The notes beneath the pieces were generated by a model. It made no database searches and was not told the origin of the DNA. It saw only the letters and a list, made by a program, of their open reading frames with translations. DNA of 64,000 bases. Origin: Datnioides undecimradiatus (lineage: Eukaryota > Chordata > Actinopteri > Lobotiformes > Datnioididae). Location of the stretch: positions 766,115 through 830,114 of the forward strand of contig WARS01004015.1 in assembly GCA_008933995.1 (NCBI GenBank), written 5' to 3'. Positions within the stretch are counted from its first letter, which is position 1. Each line of letters begins with the position of its first letter. The position numbers were made by a program, and so were the translations under genes. Positions 47,297 through 59,389 of the stretch are shown one piece after another.

Positions 47297-49794
47297 TGAG
47301 ACAAACAGTTTAGATCTGCTGTCGCTATGGAAAACACACAGTGTACGTCTGTTTTAAAGGAAAAGTCCTGATGATCTGAAGAAAATGTCTGACTGTGACT
47401 TTAATCTCAATCCAAACACTCACCGAGATGAAATAATCCAGTGTTTATTGAATATTTCCAAAAAAAAATCATTAAATTGATTTAAATGTTTGTTTTCTTC
47501 TTCTCTGGTCTCAGTATAACTGTGCTTTAGCATTAAATAGAAAGTATTAGTAACAAACTGCACACACACGGACACTCGATCCGACCAACGACAGTCCGGC
47601 GTTCGCCGTAGTTCGGATCTGTTTCCTCTGTTGGAGAGAAGCAGCAGGCGACGTCTGACTGAACCGAAACAGAGAGACCAAAACAAAGAGCTGAAAGACA
47701 CTACAGCTGCGCTCACACAGGGCAGAATGAAGCCGATGCAGATGCACCTGAACCTGCAGCTCCACTGTCTTTACAGCAGATTTAAACCTGTTTACAGCCT
47801 GAAGCTAGCGATGTTTTGCGGCGCTGAAGCTAATTTTGCAGTTTTGCGTAATCAGGGGCGTGGCTGCTCTGAGTGACAGGTGGGCCACAGCCTGCTGGCT
47901 TCTGCAGTCGTCGCTCGGCCTCGCTCGACGTACCCACTTTTTGAGGATCCAGGTAAAACCAGGGCGGCAGCAGAGACTGGGGGCGGTATACTGGACATTG
48001 TAGCCTGTCCAAAGCGCTGCTGCTCCTCATTCAAACACCAAAACTTGAGCAAAAGTGACTGAAAAGTGTTTTTTTTTGGCGACTCGTCACCAGACGACGG
48101 GTCATGAAGCTGCAGCTGCGTCTCTTCACGATGCTGCGTGATTAAAAACTGACTGATCGCTCGTTGTTTTGTCAGATTGGATGTTTTCGGCATCTGTTGT
48201 GGACAAATGAAACGCCAACTCCCGTGTCACAGTCGGCGTCGAGTTCGAGACCACTGGCCTGAACTCACCTTCGGTCGGCTAAATCGAGACGACCCCACCT
48301 CCCCTCAGACAAACAACACAGAGCCTTTGTCCCCGGTCGTGAAACACACCCTGGGCAGCGGCAGAATGATCCTTCGTGCAGCTTCAGGAGAGCAGAATGC
48401 TGATGTAGAGTGCGAGAATGTCCCCGAGGTTCAATTACCGAGCCGCCACAGGTCCTCTCAGCCTTCATTAGCTGCCTGCTGGAGCAGACACTCCTTCCAC
48501 AGACCCCGGTGTGGTTGCTGCATTGTGCCGAAACCTCGGGGAGATGCCTTTCCTCTCCTCCCCGCTCTCTAATGATCACACGAAGAGCTTTCTCAGAACT
48601 CGGGGGCGCTGGCCGTGTGCTGTTATGTGGTTTGTTAATGCGGCGGGGAGGGGCTCGTCAGCCACCTCTGCGTCTTCCTGCCGCCTCGGCACAAACTCTT
48701 CCCACCAGGACGGTTAACTAGACGCCCGGGTGTTGGCATGCCCAGACAGGGCGGAGGCTGATGAGCGCTCAGCGGGCAGCAGAGCGTCGACTCCTGCACC
48801 GAGCTGCAGGTCCTGTTGTTTTCAGAGATGACAGCAGCGTCAAACACCTGAAGTCAGCCCAAACTCACCTGCTGACGGTGAAGCTTCTGAGCATTCAGCC
48901 GCCTGCACAGTCTGAACAATACAGATTTAGCTAATTCTGCAGCTAATGCTAGTTAGCGTGTTGAGCTAATGCTACACAAGTGAAGGTCTGACAGCCGAGA
49001 TGTCACTGAAACCTCTGAACAAAAGACAAAAAGGCTGCAAAATCACATCAACAAGCTTTTCATGAAGCCGTCAGGTTAACTCTCATTCAGTCCGTTCATC
49101 AGATATTAAAATGAAATCTGTGTTGCATCAACTTTGTTGGTCACAACACCGCAAATATGCAACTAATTCAGTTTGTCTGCACTGCGCATCATCAGAAAAT
49201 GCAGGAAACGCTCTGTTCAGATGGTTTTTACCCTCTGCGTGAAAGCAACAGAGGACAAACTCTGCAGAATGAATGCATAAACCAACAAAAGTCAAACATT
49301 ACTTCACCAACAAAATCACTTTTGGTGCGATTTCATGGTAATTTGTGTTTGTTTTACGCCATTTTGACAGCCGCTGTTGCTATTTATTTCATTTTAACAT
49401 AAAAAACAGGGATCAGCTCCTAAAATATTCGGATTTGATGTGATTTAAGTCGCTCAACAATAACTAAAACAGTCAAAATATACATTTCTGCTTTTATGCC
49501 TCAATAATAGTACACCAGTAATACGATACAATAAGAAAACACCCTGAAAACAGGCCTTTCTGCAGGAACACTCACTTAAATCATGTAATAAACACTAAAA
49601 AAACCTAAAAATGTAATCATGTTTAAATTTTTAAAGACATTTTCATCTTGTTTTAACAGTTTTCCCGCAGGATGAATCATAACGAATCACTCTGACGACT
49701 AAAAACAAAGAAACAATCTTGATTTTCGCCGTCGCTGAACATCACCCGGGAGAAACGCGCCGCTGACAATCACATTTAGCAGCAATCGAGCCTC

Positions 49795-49985
49795 GTCTCT
49801 GTTACAGCTCCGTCTTAATTTCCTAAAACCCTGGATGCAGATGAAAATTTAATCTGCTCACTTATTTGGGTAATGGAGATGGAAATTAGATTATGGCGCT
49901 GTGTCTCAGCGCCGAGCCATCTGGGACGAGACTGATGCCTGCGACTTTCAGCACCTCCAGAGATCTGATGATGGAACGAGGGGGA
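49795..49985. promoter_or_regulatory. candidate noncoding regulatory element
   Basis: Repeat-free run with GAAAATTTAATCTGC, TTTGGGTAATGGAGATGG and AAATTAGATTATGGCGC, the typical mix of TAAT cores and GC-rich words. Confidence 0.3.
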
Positions 49986-50214
49986 GAGTTTTAAACCCAC
50001 TGAAATGTGTTTTATTTTAATATCGCTCCATTAATTATTCAGGATTTAGCTTTTCTCTGCAAAGTATCACCTGGAGCGTCCTCAGTCACTGCCTGGATCT
50101 ACGCTGACATGTATCACAAAGCTGCATCATGAAGCTGTGCGCTGCGTTTTCAGACTCAGCTTCACTTCCTGTCGACGCCGCCATCACCTCCTCTCTGTGC
50201 ATGTGTCAGTGTTT

Positions 50215-50725
50215 GTGTTTTTGTGTCAGCAGCTTGATAAACTGACTCTGGATCAGCTGTAAGACACATTTCTGTGTGTCAGCAGCTTGATAAACTGACT
50301 CTGGATCAGCTGTAAGACACATTTCTGTGCTCCTCTTTTCAGCCGCTGCTTGTTTTTAACTCTGTATCTGAAGCAGATGAAGGATTTCAGTCGTCGGACG
50401 TCTGGATCTGAAGTTATCAGAGAAACAAGCTGAGCAAACGTTAGCAGCAGCTCGGCTCGCCGCCCCTCCAGGACGTCCCGTGTGCGGCCGACAGCGTGGG
50501 AGAAACAGTGGTTTTTAAGGTGGAACTGCTTTATTCAGTGTTTCTCTGGGTTTGAATCAGCGGCTCTGTTTGTTTTGGAGAGGAGGAGACCTCTGTGGAG
50601 AATTCAGCTCCCAGTAAAAACCTCCTGAACCATCAACACTGAAGGAATCCCAGCTGACAGGAAGACAACAACTCCCAGCATCCCACACTGCTGCACCACG
50701 TCACATGACCGCAGCTGCTGTTGTT
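50215..50725 (+). mobile_element. dispersed element, copy 2: two minisatellite units plus the same unique segment
   Basis: Two ~52-base units (50225-50325) precede a segment near-identical to 20663-21045. Shared landmarks include CTGTATCTGAAGCAGATGAA, GTCCCGTGTGCGGCCGACAG and CAACTCCCAGCATCCCAC. The copies share orientation and are 30 kb apart. This is probably closer to the ancestral state than the 21-unit copy. Confidence 0.75.
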
Positions 50726-51190
50726 GTTTTGATTTAAAGACTTCAGGTGCCAGAAAATCTCAACTTAATGCTCTGCACACACACACAGGTGTATCATCAT
50801 ATTTGTGTTTGACGCAGTCGCTGACTTCCTGCGCGGGGCTTCGTGCCTCTCTGGCTGCACCACGGCGAGCTCCCTGCGAGTGGCTCCATATTTACAGGCC
50901 AATTATCTCTCTGAGGGAGGGTCGGCGTGACCGCGGGGCTCTCGAGCGCGTTACATGAAGGTCAGCGTCGTCAATGGGGGCTAATTAAGCAACTGTCGCT
51001 CAAGAGGCGGTGGAGTGTGAGTCACCCGTACTCTACCCATCAGAGGAATGTCTTGTTTCTCGAATCCAAGGACAGATCTGCTCCTCGGAGCGGGGACGGT
51101 TTCCTCGAGCGTGCTCGACCCGTTACGCAAACACTTCAAAAAGCCCCGGGTGGAATCTTCTCCTTCGTTTTTACCCGTGTTTACAGTTTG

Positions 51191-51219
51191 AAAGAAGAAG
51201 AAGAAGAAGAAGAAGAAGG
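51191..51219. repeat. (GAA)n microsatellite
   Basis: Nine AAG/GAA triplets, a polypurine run on the plus strand. Confidence 0.93.
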
Positions 51220-53574
51220 AGTGCGGGCTGATTCAAGGTTAAAGGAAACAGAAGCGCCGCCTCCATTGAGCCATCGTCTCAAACGCCGCTGAGAGATAAT
51301 GACCTGTCAAAGGCCGGCGGGTTCTGTGTCCCCACATCATCTTTGAGGTGAGAGGCTTCTCGTCATGGTCTGCCATCGCAGTAATCCCCCGGCCTGCAGC
51401 TCCATCAGCCAATGAAAACAAGTCGTCCGGCTGTGCGGCCGGAGGGGGTTAATCCAGGAGCGGCTCCTCAGCAGAAGGCCTCAGCTGCCACCCTGAACCT
51501 TTTCAAACCTCTGTCACTGTGCGGGGACTTCAGACGACCCCTTTCTCCCTGACCCTTATTGATTCAGGTCTGCGCCGCGCCCTCTTCAACTCCCACACAC
51601 ACACAAACACACACATGCTGTCTCCAAAGAGCCCGGGCCCTCGAGCTACAACACCGGGGTGCCGTAATGTTTCAATTACTGGTGCCTGACACTGTTCCTG
51701 CGTGACAGGAGAAATCCATTCGACCCGTCCGGCTTCACCGTTATACAGTTTAGAAAAGAAAAAGCCATGTTTGATCATCAGAAGCTTATTTTTCTATTAA
51801 TATCAAATCAAAAAGGCGAATTAGACGCAGAAATCTGCCTCTAAATGAGACGATTCAGCACGTTTTTGTTGCTTAAACTGTGTGGAAACAACCAGGAAGG
51901 TTAAACACAACCTTTGCTGGAGAACCAATCGAATGTCAGGGCGGTGACCTGCAGAAGTGAACTTCAGTCTGGAGGAAAACGGGTGATCGAGTGCATCGTT
52001 ATCTGAGTCTGTACCTAAACCAGAGACAGACCAATTAAATCACTTAGAAACGAGAACAAGTCCCGCCCCTTCACCTCAAAAACCAATCCTCAGCCAATCG
52101 TGTTGCTGCACAGCTGAGATTCGCGACAGTTTCAGCTGATTTGGCGACAGGAAGCAGCAGACGGACGTGGAATAAGTCGCGTGTAGTCGACTGAAAAGCA
52201 CCGAGTCGACGGTTCGGTCTGACATCAGCTGACTGATCTGGTGGGAGGCGCTGACGGCGTCATGTGACGGCGCTCTGGAAAGTTCAACCTGTAGGGAAAA
52301 GGCTTTTAACAGCTGAGATGGGGTAACCATAGAGACGTTGCTCAAACAGAAGTGGGCGGGGCTAATCAGAGCTCTAGCATTAGCCAATGAGAGTCAGTGA
52401 TGTCAGATTTTAACTGTTGACACAAACTGGCCCAATCAATCAGGCCCGGACAGGCTGCAGCTAACAATTATCTATGTATTGATCAACCTGCTTGTTGTCG
52501 TTTGGTCCCTTTCATGTCAGATAACGGATTGATCAATATCCCGGAGCCCGAACAGATGCAGTTGTGTGTCTTGGACCAACAGTCAAACCTCAAACACGAT
52601 TCATTCACAGTTTAACAAGAAAAACAGAAAGTTTCAGTTCGATTGCTGAATTTTTCCATCAGTAAACTAATTGATTAATGTAAAAACACCGTAAACATCT
52701 GAGACATTGTGGCTGCACTCAGGTCTTGCAGAGAGGTCGGAGGTCACGGACAGCCGCCGCAGCAGGTGGCTGGTTCAGCATCTTGTGCAAAGACGCCGCG
52801 GCTGCAGAGACTCGGACATGTCCGAACTTGTCGCCGCTGCAGTGAATCTTTACGGCTGCACAGGTGCATTTGTTACGGCTGCAGCCAGGTAACTGCAACA
52901 AAAATAAGACACAGCGGGTCGGCTGTTAGCAAAAACCGCCGTCTGTCTGGATGAAACCTCTTCCTATTGGTCCAAAGCTCCTGCTCTGGTGATGCAAACA
53001 AACAAACCAACATTCCCATGAAGCTACAAGTCCCTGTTTGGTGTGAGCAGCGTCACTGAGCTGCAAGGAAAGCTAAGCTAGCTAGCTAGAGTTAGCAGCA
53101 GTTAGCAGCTACTCACTTTGGCAACAATGAAGCTGCCTGCCTTCCTGCAAATCCCAGACAAGGACATTCAGAGAGGGAACAGGAAACGTTTATGATGTTT
53201 ATTTAGACGATGTTGTGATGAGATCAGTTCGAGGTGAAGAACCGGTGTTTGGGTCTTAATTCACCTCAGTTTACCACCAAAATGACTTTAAGTCTGTTAC
53301 TTTGAGGTAAAATAGTTTAAAAATGTTGCTTCAATGCTTCAGCTTCAATCCCAAACCGGTCTCCCTGACTTCACAGCTTCAGTCTTGGATCAATAGCGGC
53401 CTGAGGGAGCGCGGCGGGTCTCCTCGCTCCTGCTGAGTCCCCGTAACCTGCGACTCATTTCAAACCCCGGGGTTCGTTTTAAATCAACATGAAGTTTATC
53501 TGACGTTATTTTTAAATCACGGACAGTTCAAAACTGAGTACTGGGCCTTTTTTCCTTTCAACAAAGCTGTTTGG

Positions 53575-53720
53575 GTGACTCATAACATTAAAAGCGAAAC
53601 CCATAATGCATTTCACTTTAATGCCGGCAATCATTTTGTTTCGAGTGGGTGTCAATTTTCTGAAAATGGCCGGTTTGCAAAGTCCTCATTTGGGCTTTTT
53701 ATATAATTGCCGTGAGATGT
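53575..53720. promoter_or_regulatory. candidate noncoding regulatory element
   Basis: About 145 bases of unique sequence with CCCATAATGCATTTCAC, CTTTAATGCCGGC, ATCATTTTGTTTCG, TGGGTGTCAATTTTC and TTTGCAAAGTCC. Stops in all frames argue against coding. Confidence 0.32.
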
Positions 53721-54594
53721 TGTGATACTGTACGTTGTGATTTCGTGACAAGGCCTCGGTTGCTATAGTGACCAGCTTAACTGTTAAATGCTCTGCTGCT
53801 ACGTCCCCAAACCCCCACTCCCACCACCACAAACATCTAATACAATGAAATGTGAAGCACCAAGAATGAAAACAGGCGTTCGTCACAGCAGCGCTCGGTA
53901 TTCACAACATCTCACATTTATATTTGGATTGAGTTTGAGCTGAGAGCAACACCAACACCGGAGATTTGTTCAGAGCGGCTGTCGTTACTTCCTGTGAGAC
54001 TGTCCGACCAACATTTGAACCTGCAGACGATGCATTCAATGACCACAGCTGCAAATTAATCAAATAATAATATTAACAACAATAATTTGTTTAATGCTGA
54101 TCCCACAGTTGATTTACACGCTTTTCAGACCTGCGAGTGACCTAGCTTAGCGGTTAGCGATGGCATCTAACGCTGCACAGTGTGCGAGACTCTGTGACAC
54201 CGGTTTAAAACCTGCGTTGTGTTCATGAACACATTCACTGGGAAGATAATCAAATTAACCAACGTGAGCGAGACGAAGTCAGTGAGATGTTCTTAAAGGG
54301 TTTCCTGCCAGCTTTATGCTAAAACAGCATCTACGCTAGCTGCTAGCTAGCTGGAGGTCCGGTGAGATGGCTGCTTACCGTAGTGTCTGTAAATGTGTGC
54401 ACACGGTTTTCACTTATTCTCAGTTTGACCTCCAAATAAAGTGTTTTAGATGCTCCGGATGAGCCGTCGTCTTGTCTGACATGTGACCACCCGTATTTTT
54501 GGCCTCTCGAAGGTCTCTTCAGGTTCAGTCTTTGGTGTAAACTGATAAAACTAAATGATTAAACTAAATGATCAGCTTTTGTTCACCGCGGTAT

Positions 54595-54870
54595 CCTCAG
54601 TACGTCCCGGCGTCTGTGCCACCAGACCGTCGGACCCCTCCCTCCGCTCGGTGGCTCAGGTGTTGCCCCGCGCGGCCTCGCGGACGTTTCTTTCAGCGAT
54701 TCGTCACGCCTCCGGCCGGGCTGCTGCGTCGGCGCGTGCCAGCTCACCGAGGAGGGCCGGGCCTGCTCGCCAGACGGCCGCTTGGCCTGACAGCCTGCTG
54801 CTGTCAGGCAGGCGCCCGGGAGTCACCGTCGGCCCTGGCAACCGGTCTCTGACCCCGCCCCCAACCAGGG
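54595..54870. promoter_or_regulatory. CpG-dense block, possible unmapped promoter or island
   Basis: The densest CpG run outside the xrn2 region, with CTGGCAACCGG (RFX-type half site) and GACCCCGCCCCC near the right end. A plus-strand 161-codon frame crosses it but ends in a (CACT)n tract and resembles no family I know. Confidence 0.25.
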
Positions 54871-55579
54871 ACAAGAATAGGCAGCAAACCCCCTCCACCA
54901 CCCCGACAACCTCCTTCCTCTCTGCAGGCTTTTCATTAGCTGCAGTCATCAGGAGGGTAGGACTGAATGAGACAAGTGGAGGACACACACACACTCACAC
55001 ACACTCACACACACTCAGCTGTGTCAGAGCGAGTGTTTAACTGTATTGACCAGTGATTAAAGTGAAGTTGTGCTGCGAAGGTCACTGAGGCATCGACGTG
55101 GAAACGAATCAGAGTCCCACCATGTTTAAACCCGACGGACTGATTAAACAAATCCCTTCCCTCCTCGGGCGGCGTGCGAAGCCACATTTATATTTATAAT
55201 TTTGTGAATAGAGACGCTTTTGCTGCACGAACCTGCTCATTATGAGGAGCGAGCGGCGCCCACGCGGTGAACGGACGATTTATTAAACACAATTACAGTG
55301 TTTCTGACATCGTGCTCCGTAAACGCTCCGTTTGGACGCGTCTGTTCAGTCCCCTCGTGCTGCTTTTGCCTCGTTTCCATGCAGACCTGATGTTATGTGG
55401 AGACGCGTGTATAAAATAACCACTGATCACAGTAAAATGATGTTTTTATGATGGAAACACACAAATAAGCTGTTTTCAGTAATTAATGTTAGTTCATTTA
55501 TATTAACGACTGCACCTTACTTTAGTTTATTATCAGTGTGACTGTGGCTTCACGCTGCAGCGATCATCTGTATAGTGAA

Positions 55580-55580
<1 letters not shown>

Positions 55581-55622
<42 letters not shown>
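55581..55622. repeat. (TG)n microsatellite
   Basis: Twenty-one pure TG units, 27 bases left of a POU-like palindromic site. Confidence 0.97.
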
Positions 55623-55625
<3 letters not shown>

Positions 55626-55639
55626 AGCAGACTGGCAGC

Positions 55640-55700
55640 ATCAGGCTCATTTGCATAATTATGCCCCCGCCTCCTGCAGCGATGAGGAGACGAGCCGCTG
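55640..55700. promoter_or_regulatory. octamer and palindromic POU/homeodomain-like site
   Basis: ATTTGCAT (canonical octamer) at 55649-55656 overlaps GCATAATTATGC at 55653-55664, a perfect 12-base palindrome. Such overlap could seat a POU dimer. The surrounding sequence is unique. Confidence 0.35.
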
Positions 55701-56519
55701 TGACCTCTGACGACCTTTCCCTTCAGCTGCTCCGGGACTCCAACACCTTCGCAGCCAAAACCTCAACCGGAGCGACGACGGGGTCCCTGAACGCAGCGCA
55801 GCGCTGGACCGCACGCCGCTTCGTTTCCTGGGGGTCGCTAGGCAACGGTGGACCCATTACTGTACACATAGAGAGGAGTAATTGCAGAACACATTGAAAG
55901 AGTGGACGAAAGTGATGTTCTGCAACAGCATCAAAGCCACTTATAAGGTTTGTGGCGGGGGACGCCGTTCGGACGCAAACCGCCTTCATGCACAGGAGGA
56001 ACTCAGAGGAAACAGCAGCTTCTAATATTAATTCAGTCTCAATGAACTGTTCAGTCCCTGCTGATGCTAACGCTAACTACTGATGCTAACTGCTCTTTCA
56101 AATTAAAAGCATGGCTGGACACAGATTTTTGTTGTTTTGTTGTTGTTTTCTATAAATTATTAATAACTGCATCGGCTCCTGTGAGAAAACTACTTCCTGC
56201 AGCAGGAAACCAGGTCGCGGTCGCTCATCGCGGCACGGAATAAAGATTTCTTTAGTGAAACAACCCGAGCTGCTCAACAAGTGTTTGCAGCTCTTGAACC
56301 ACACTCGCCGTTACCGCGGTAACCACACATCGAAGCAGGGCCAGCATCTTAAGGGTTTTACATTTTTAAGACGTTCTGAGCTGTTCGTCGATCAGTTTCC
56401 CCTCGCAGGCCGGCGCTCTGCTGCTCGTCAAACACTCGGAGAACACGCACATCTCCACGTCGGCACGTTTGCTTCGCGGCTGAACCGGGATCAGGTTTTG
56501 CGGCGGGGAGACGGGCTTC

Positions 56520-56625
56520 AGCTCGCTCATTAGAAATTCATTCTGAACAGCTTGTTATTATCTTTGGCCTCTGGATGTGTGAATAGATTTACAAGCATTA
56601 GGGCCGGGGCATTGTGCGGGGCATG
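56520..56625. promoter_or_regulatory. candidate noncoding regulatory element
   Basis: Unique run with GCTCATTAGAAATTCATTC, TTGTTATTATCTTTGGCC, GTGAATAGATTTACAAGC and ATTAGGGCC, flanked by C-rich and CA-rich simple sequence. Confidence 0.28.
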
Positions 56626-56885
56626 TGTGGAGGAGGTCCTGGCCCCCTTTGTGTTTGCCAGGGCCCTCAAATCAGCTGCCCCCCCCCCTCCCCCAAACAC
56701 ACACACACCCCCACTCACACACACAGATACACCCCCCCCCCCAATGCCCCACCCATTACCTCAACCCCCTGAACAAAAGCTTACAGAACACACTGATGTT
56801 TTGCAGGATTTTAGGAATTACAGAACAGACGTGCGCTTTCAACCGCAGCAGATGCAAAAAGCTGTTCCCCCGACCTCCACCCACG

Positions 56886-56913
56886 ACACACACACACACA
56901 CACACACACACAC
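56886..56913. repeat. (CA)n microsatellite
   Basis: Thirteen to fourteen CA units. The preceding 56680-56760 is C-rich with short CA runs. Confidence 0.95.
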
Positions 56914-57211
56914 CCGCCCTGTCAGTGCAGACCCTGTACAGTCACCCTGTCACCGAGGGACCCGTCACATCACAATGAAATGTGTCAATGCTGAACGGTT
57001 GTAATGATCCTGCTGGTTGTTCAGTCTCTGATCAGATATTTATCGACGGAAATCAAAGAAAACGATGGAAAATGATTGAACACTAATGCAAATTCAGCAG
57101 TTTGGCTCAGTTCATATTGAGAACAGCTGCATCACTGTAGTTTTGAATGCACGACGTACAAATATGTGATTTTCAGCCACTCAGAGTCTTTAAGTCAAAC
57201 GAAGAACAAAA

Positions 57212-57293
57212 GCTGCAGTCATGTGACGTGGTGCAGCAGCGTGGGACGCTGGGAGTTGAAATGTGTCTTACAGCTGATCCAGAGTCAGTTTAT
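57212..57293 (-). mobile_element. dispersed element, copy 3: inverted, internally deleted
   Basis: On the minus strand this reads TAAACTGACTCTGGATCAGC, then TGTAAGACACATTT, joined directly to CAACTCCCAGC and CACGCTGCTGCACCACGTCA. It is one minisatellite unit fused to the far end of the element, with about 340 bases of the middle missing compared with the other two copies. Confidence 0.7.
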
Positions 57294-57424
57294 GAAGCGT
57301 GTCCATGTCGTCTGGTCAGATTTGAACCTTTCTGCATTTTTTCTTTACTTCCTTTGTTAATTTTACAGTAGAAACCAAACAGAGTCCATTTTAACGTCTG
57401 TGCCGGTGTAATTCCTCTCTGTCT

Positions 57425-57600
57425 CTCTGCGGCTGGGTCGAGTTTAATTAGCTTTCCCACTCTGAGAGCCTTTCAAGTCAACAAGGCGATTAAGGTTTTA
57501 CTTGAGCCCCGCTAATCAGAGGGCAGATGGGTATCACAGCCAGCTGTATCCTGCTCTGCAAAGCTGATCAGCAGTCATCTGCAGACCCTGACCTTGGAGG
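57425..57600. promoter_or_regulatory. candidate noncoding regulatory element
   Basis: GAGTTTAATTAGCTTTCCC, TTTCAAGTCAACAAGGC, GGCGATTAAGG and TTTTACTTGAGCCCC occur together. TTCAAGT and ACTTGAG are near the NKX2 core (AAGTG/CACTT) but not exact. Confidence 0.3.
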
Positions 57601-59221
57601 TGATGTCACAGCTCCCAAACAGCCTGCACCACACGTTTCACCCTGTTCGTCGGCAGAGAAGGTGCTTTAAGGTGCAGCGAGAGCTCTGAATCACACTGTA
57701 GCTGTATGTGCAGGTGAAATGAACACGCAAACACGCATCACGGAAAGGTCTGACGTGATCCAGGTCTGTCTCTTTGTGTGTGAACTCCCAACACGTCGTT
57801 CACTCTGTGCTGCAGCTCGGTTCGTCCAGTGTCAGCGACGCTGTGGAGCGTCTGCACGGTGCGGAGGAGGCTGATGCTTACAGCTTTTCAGCACACGCTC
57901 AGGTTGTTAAAGCACCGTGTCATTGAAACGGGGCAAAACACAGTGTGTGTGTGTAAAACTGAACTGTGGAGGACACACACTTTGCATTCCTACTGCATGA
58001 ACTTGGCACCATGGAAAAAAACATCTGTCTGACGATAAAAAGCGATTTTCTGATTCAGCGTATACATACGGCCTCAGGACTCTGCAGCTCAGACAGTAAA
58101 CGCAGACCGTCGGCTGCTGTTTGTTGCGTCAGAGGGCTGGAAAAGGTTAACGAGCCGGAGACCGCGCATTCAAATCAGACGTGCATCTCATTCTACACAC
58201 AGTAAAACACATTTCAGAGTCAAAGCAACGAAACTCAGCCGAAGCCCCAACAAGATCCGAAGATCGTCTGCTAGCGAATGCAACTAAATGCAGTTGTTTT
58301 AAAACTGGTTTTACGCCAAAGATTCACCGATAAGTTACGTTTCTGTTTGGACTGTGCACCGATAAGACAGCGCAAAGGTACCCTGAAGGAAAAACAACTT
58401 AAAGAGTAAATCAAATAGTGAAGATCAGACTGAAAGGCAGCCATTCTCTCAGTATGAAGGAAACGTTGTCCCACAATCCCTTGCTGCAGCAGCATTTAAA
58501 ACGATGCTGTCACATGACTTCGATACTTTAAATGAGGACAAGCGCCTCTGATGGACAGCATCATGAATGCACCCCCACATCTTTACTCCATGACATGATG
58601 AGGTGTTTAGGGAAAGACGCAAGTTTGTGCATACAGTTAGCACGTAGCATCGCGTAGCTAATTCTCTGAGCATCCCAACACCTTCATTTCCCTAAACTGC
58701 CTCCGCCACCCTGAAACGATTTCCTGGAAGCAACTGAAAGCAGCCAAACCTCAAAACGAAAGGAGGACGTGGTCAAAGTGCAGCAGAGCAGAAGCACGGC
58801 AGCAAATTTAACAAAAGGATTCAGGACTTTAACGTTAGCGCCCACGTGTCGGCTGAACAAAAGTCCGTGCAGGCAGCAAACACTCGACGAGCAGCAGCAG
58901 CTAAAGTGGAACATGCACTTAAAAGCCAGTGTTCCTGTGTTTGTGTCCGCCTCTCACTGCTTTCTCTTCTCCACTTGTTGACTCGACACCACGCTCGCCT
59001 GCCCCTGACACCAACACCTGCCGGCCTGGAAAATGCCCCCGAGGTTTGTTTGACTTACCTCGGCCTACGCAGAGAGGCAGCGGGCCGTGTTTACTCTGTC
59101 TGCTCCTGCCTCTCCCTGGTTTTTTTTTGGTCTCTTTGTTTGAGTGTGTGGAGATAAGAGGAGGCGCGTGCAGGGCAGCAGCAGCTGAGTGAGATGGGGC
59201 GGCCGTGATGGAGGGCCGGGA

Positions 59222-59252
59222 GCGGAGGAGGAGGAGGAGGAGGAGGAGGAGG
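59222..59252. repeat. (GGA)n microsatellite
   Basis: Ten GGA triplets, an all-purine run. Confidence 0.93.
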
Positions 59253-59389
59253 TGAAAGGATGCACATTGATGTGAGAAAAGACTGGAAACTCTGAGGGAG
59301 CTGGTGTGATGTAACTCCTCACCTGCTCGCCAGGAATTTATATTCTCCAAACAACAAGTGACACGAAGAATCAAACATGTTAAACAGCA

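Larger units (their letters stand above)
45951..57211. other. no confident gene: unique sequence with scattered repeats
   Basis: Apart from the entries given separately (dispersed-element copy at 50.2 kb, candidate blocks at 46.4, 49.8, 53.6, 54.6, 55.6 and 56.5 kb, possible exon at 47.2 kb), I see no coding signal. AT-rich at 49050-49700. Confidence 0.6.

Noticed and set aside
54555..55040. Plus-strand 161-codon frame
   Set aside because: Arg/Ala/Ser-rich translation of a CpG-dense block ending in a CACT-type repeat; no family resemblance.
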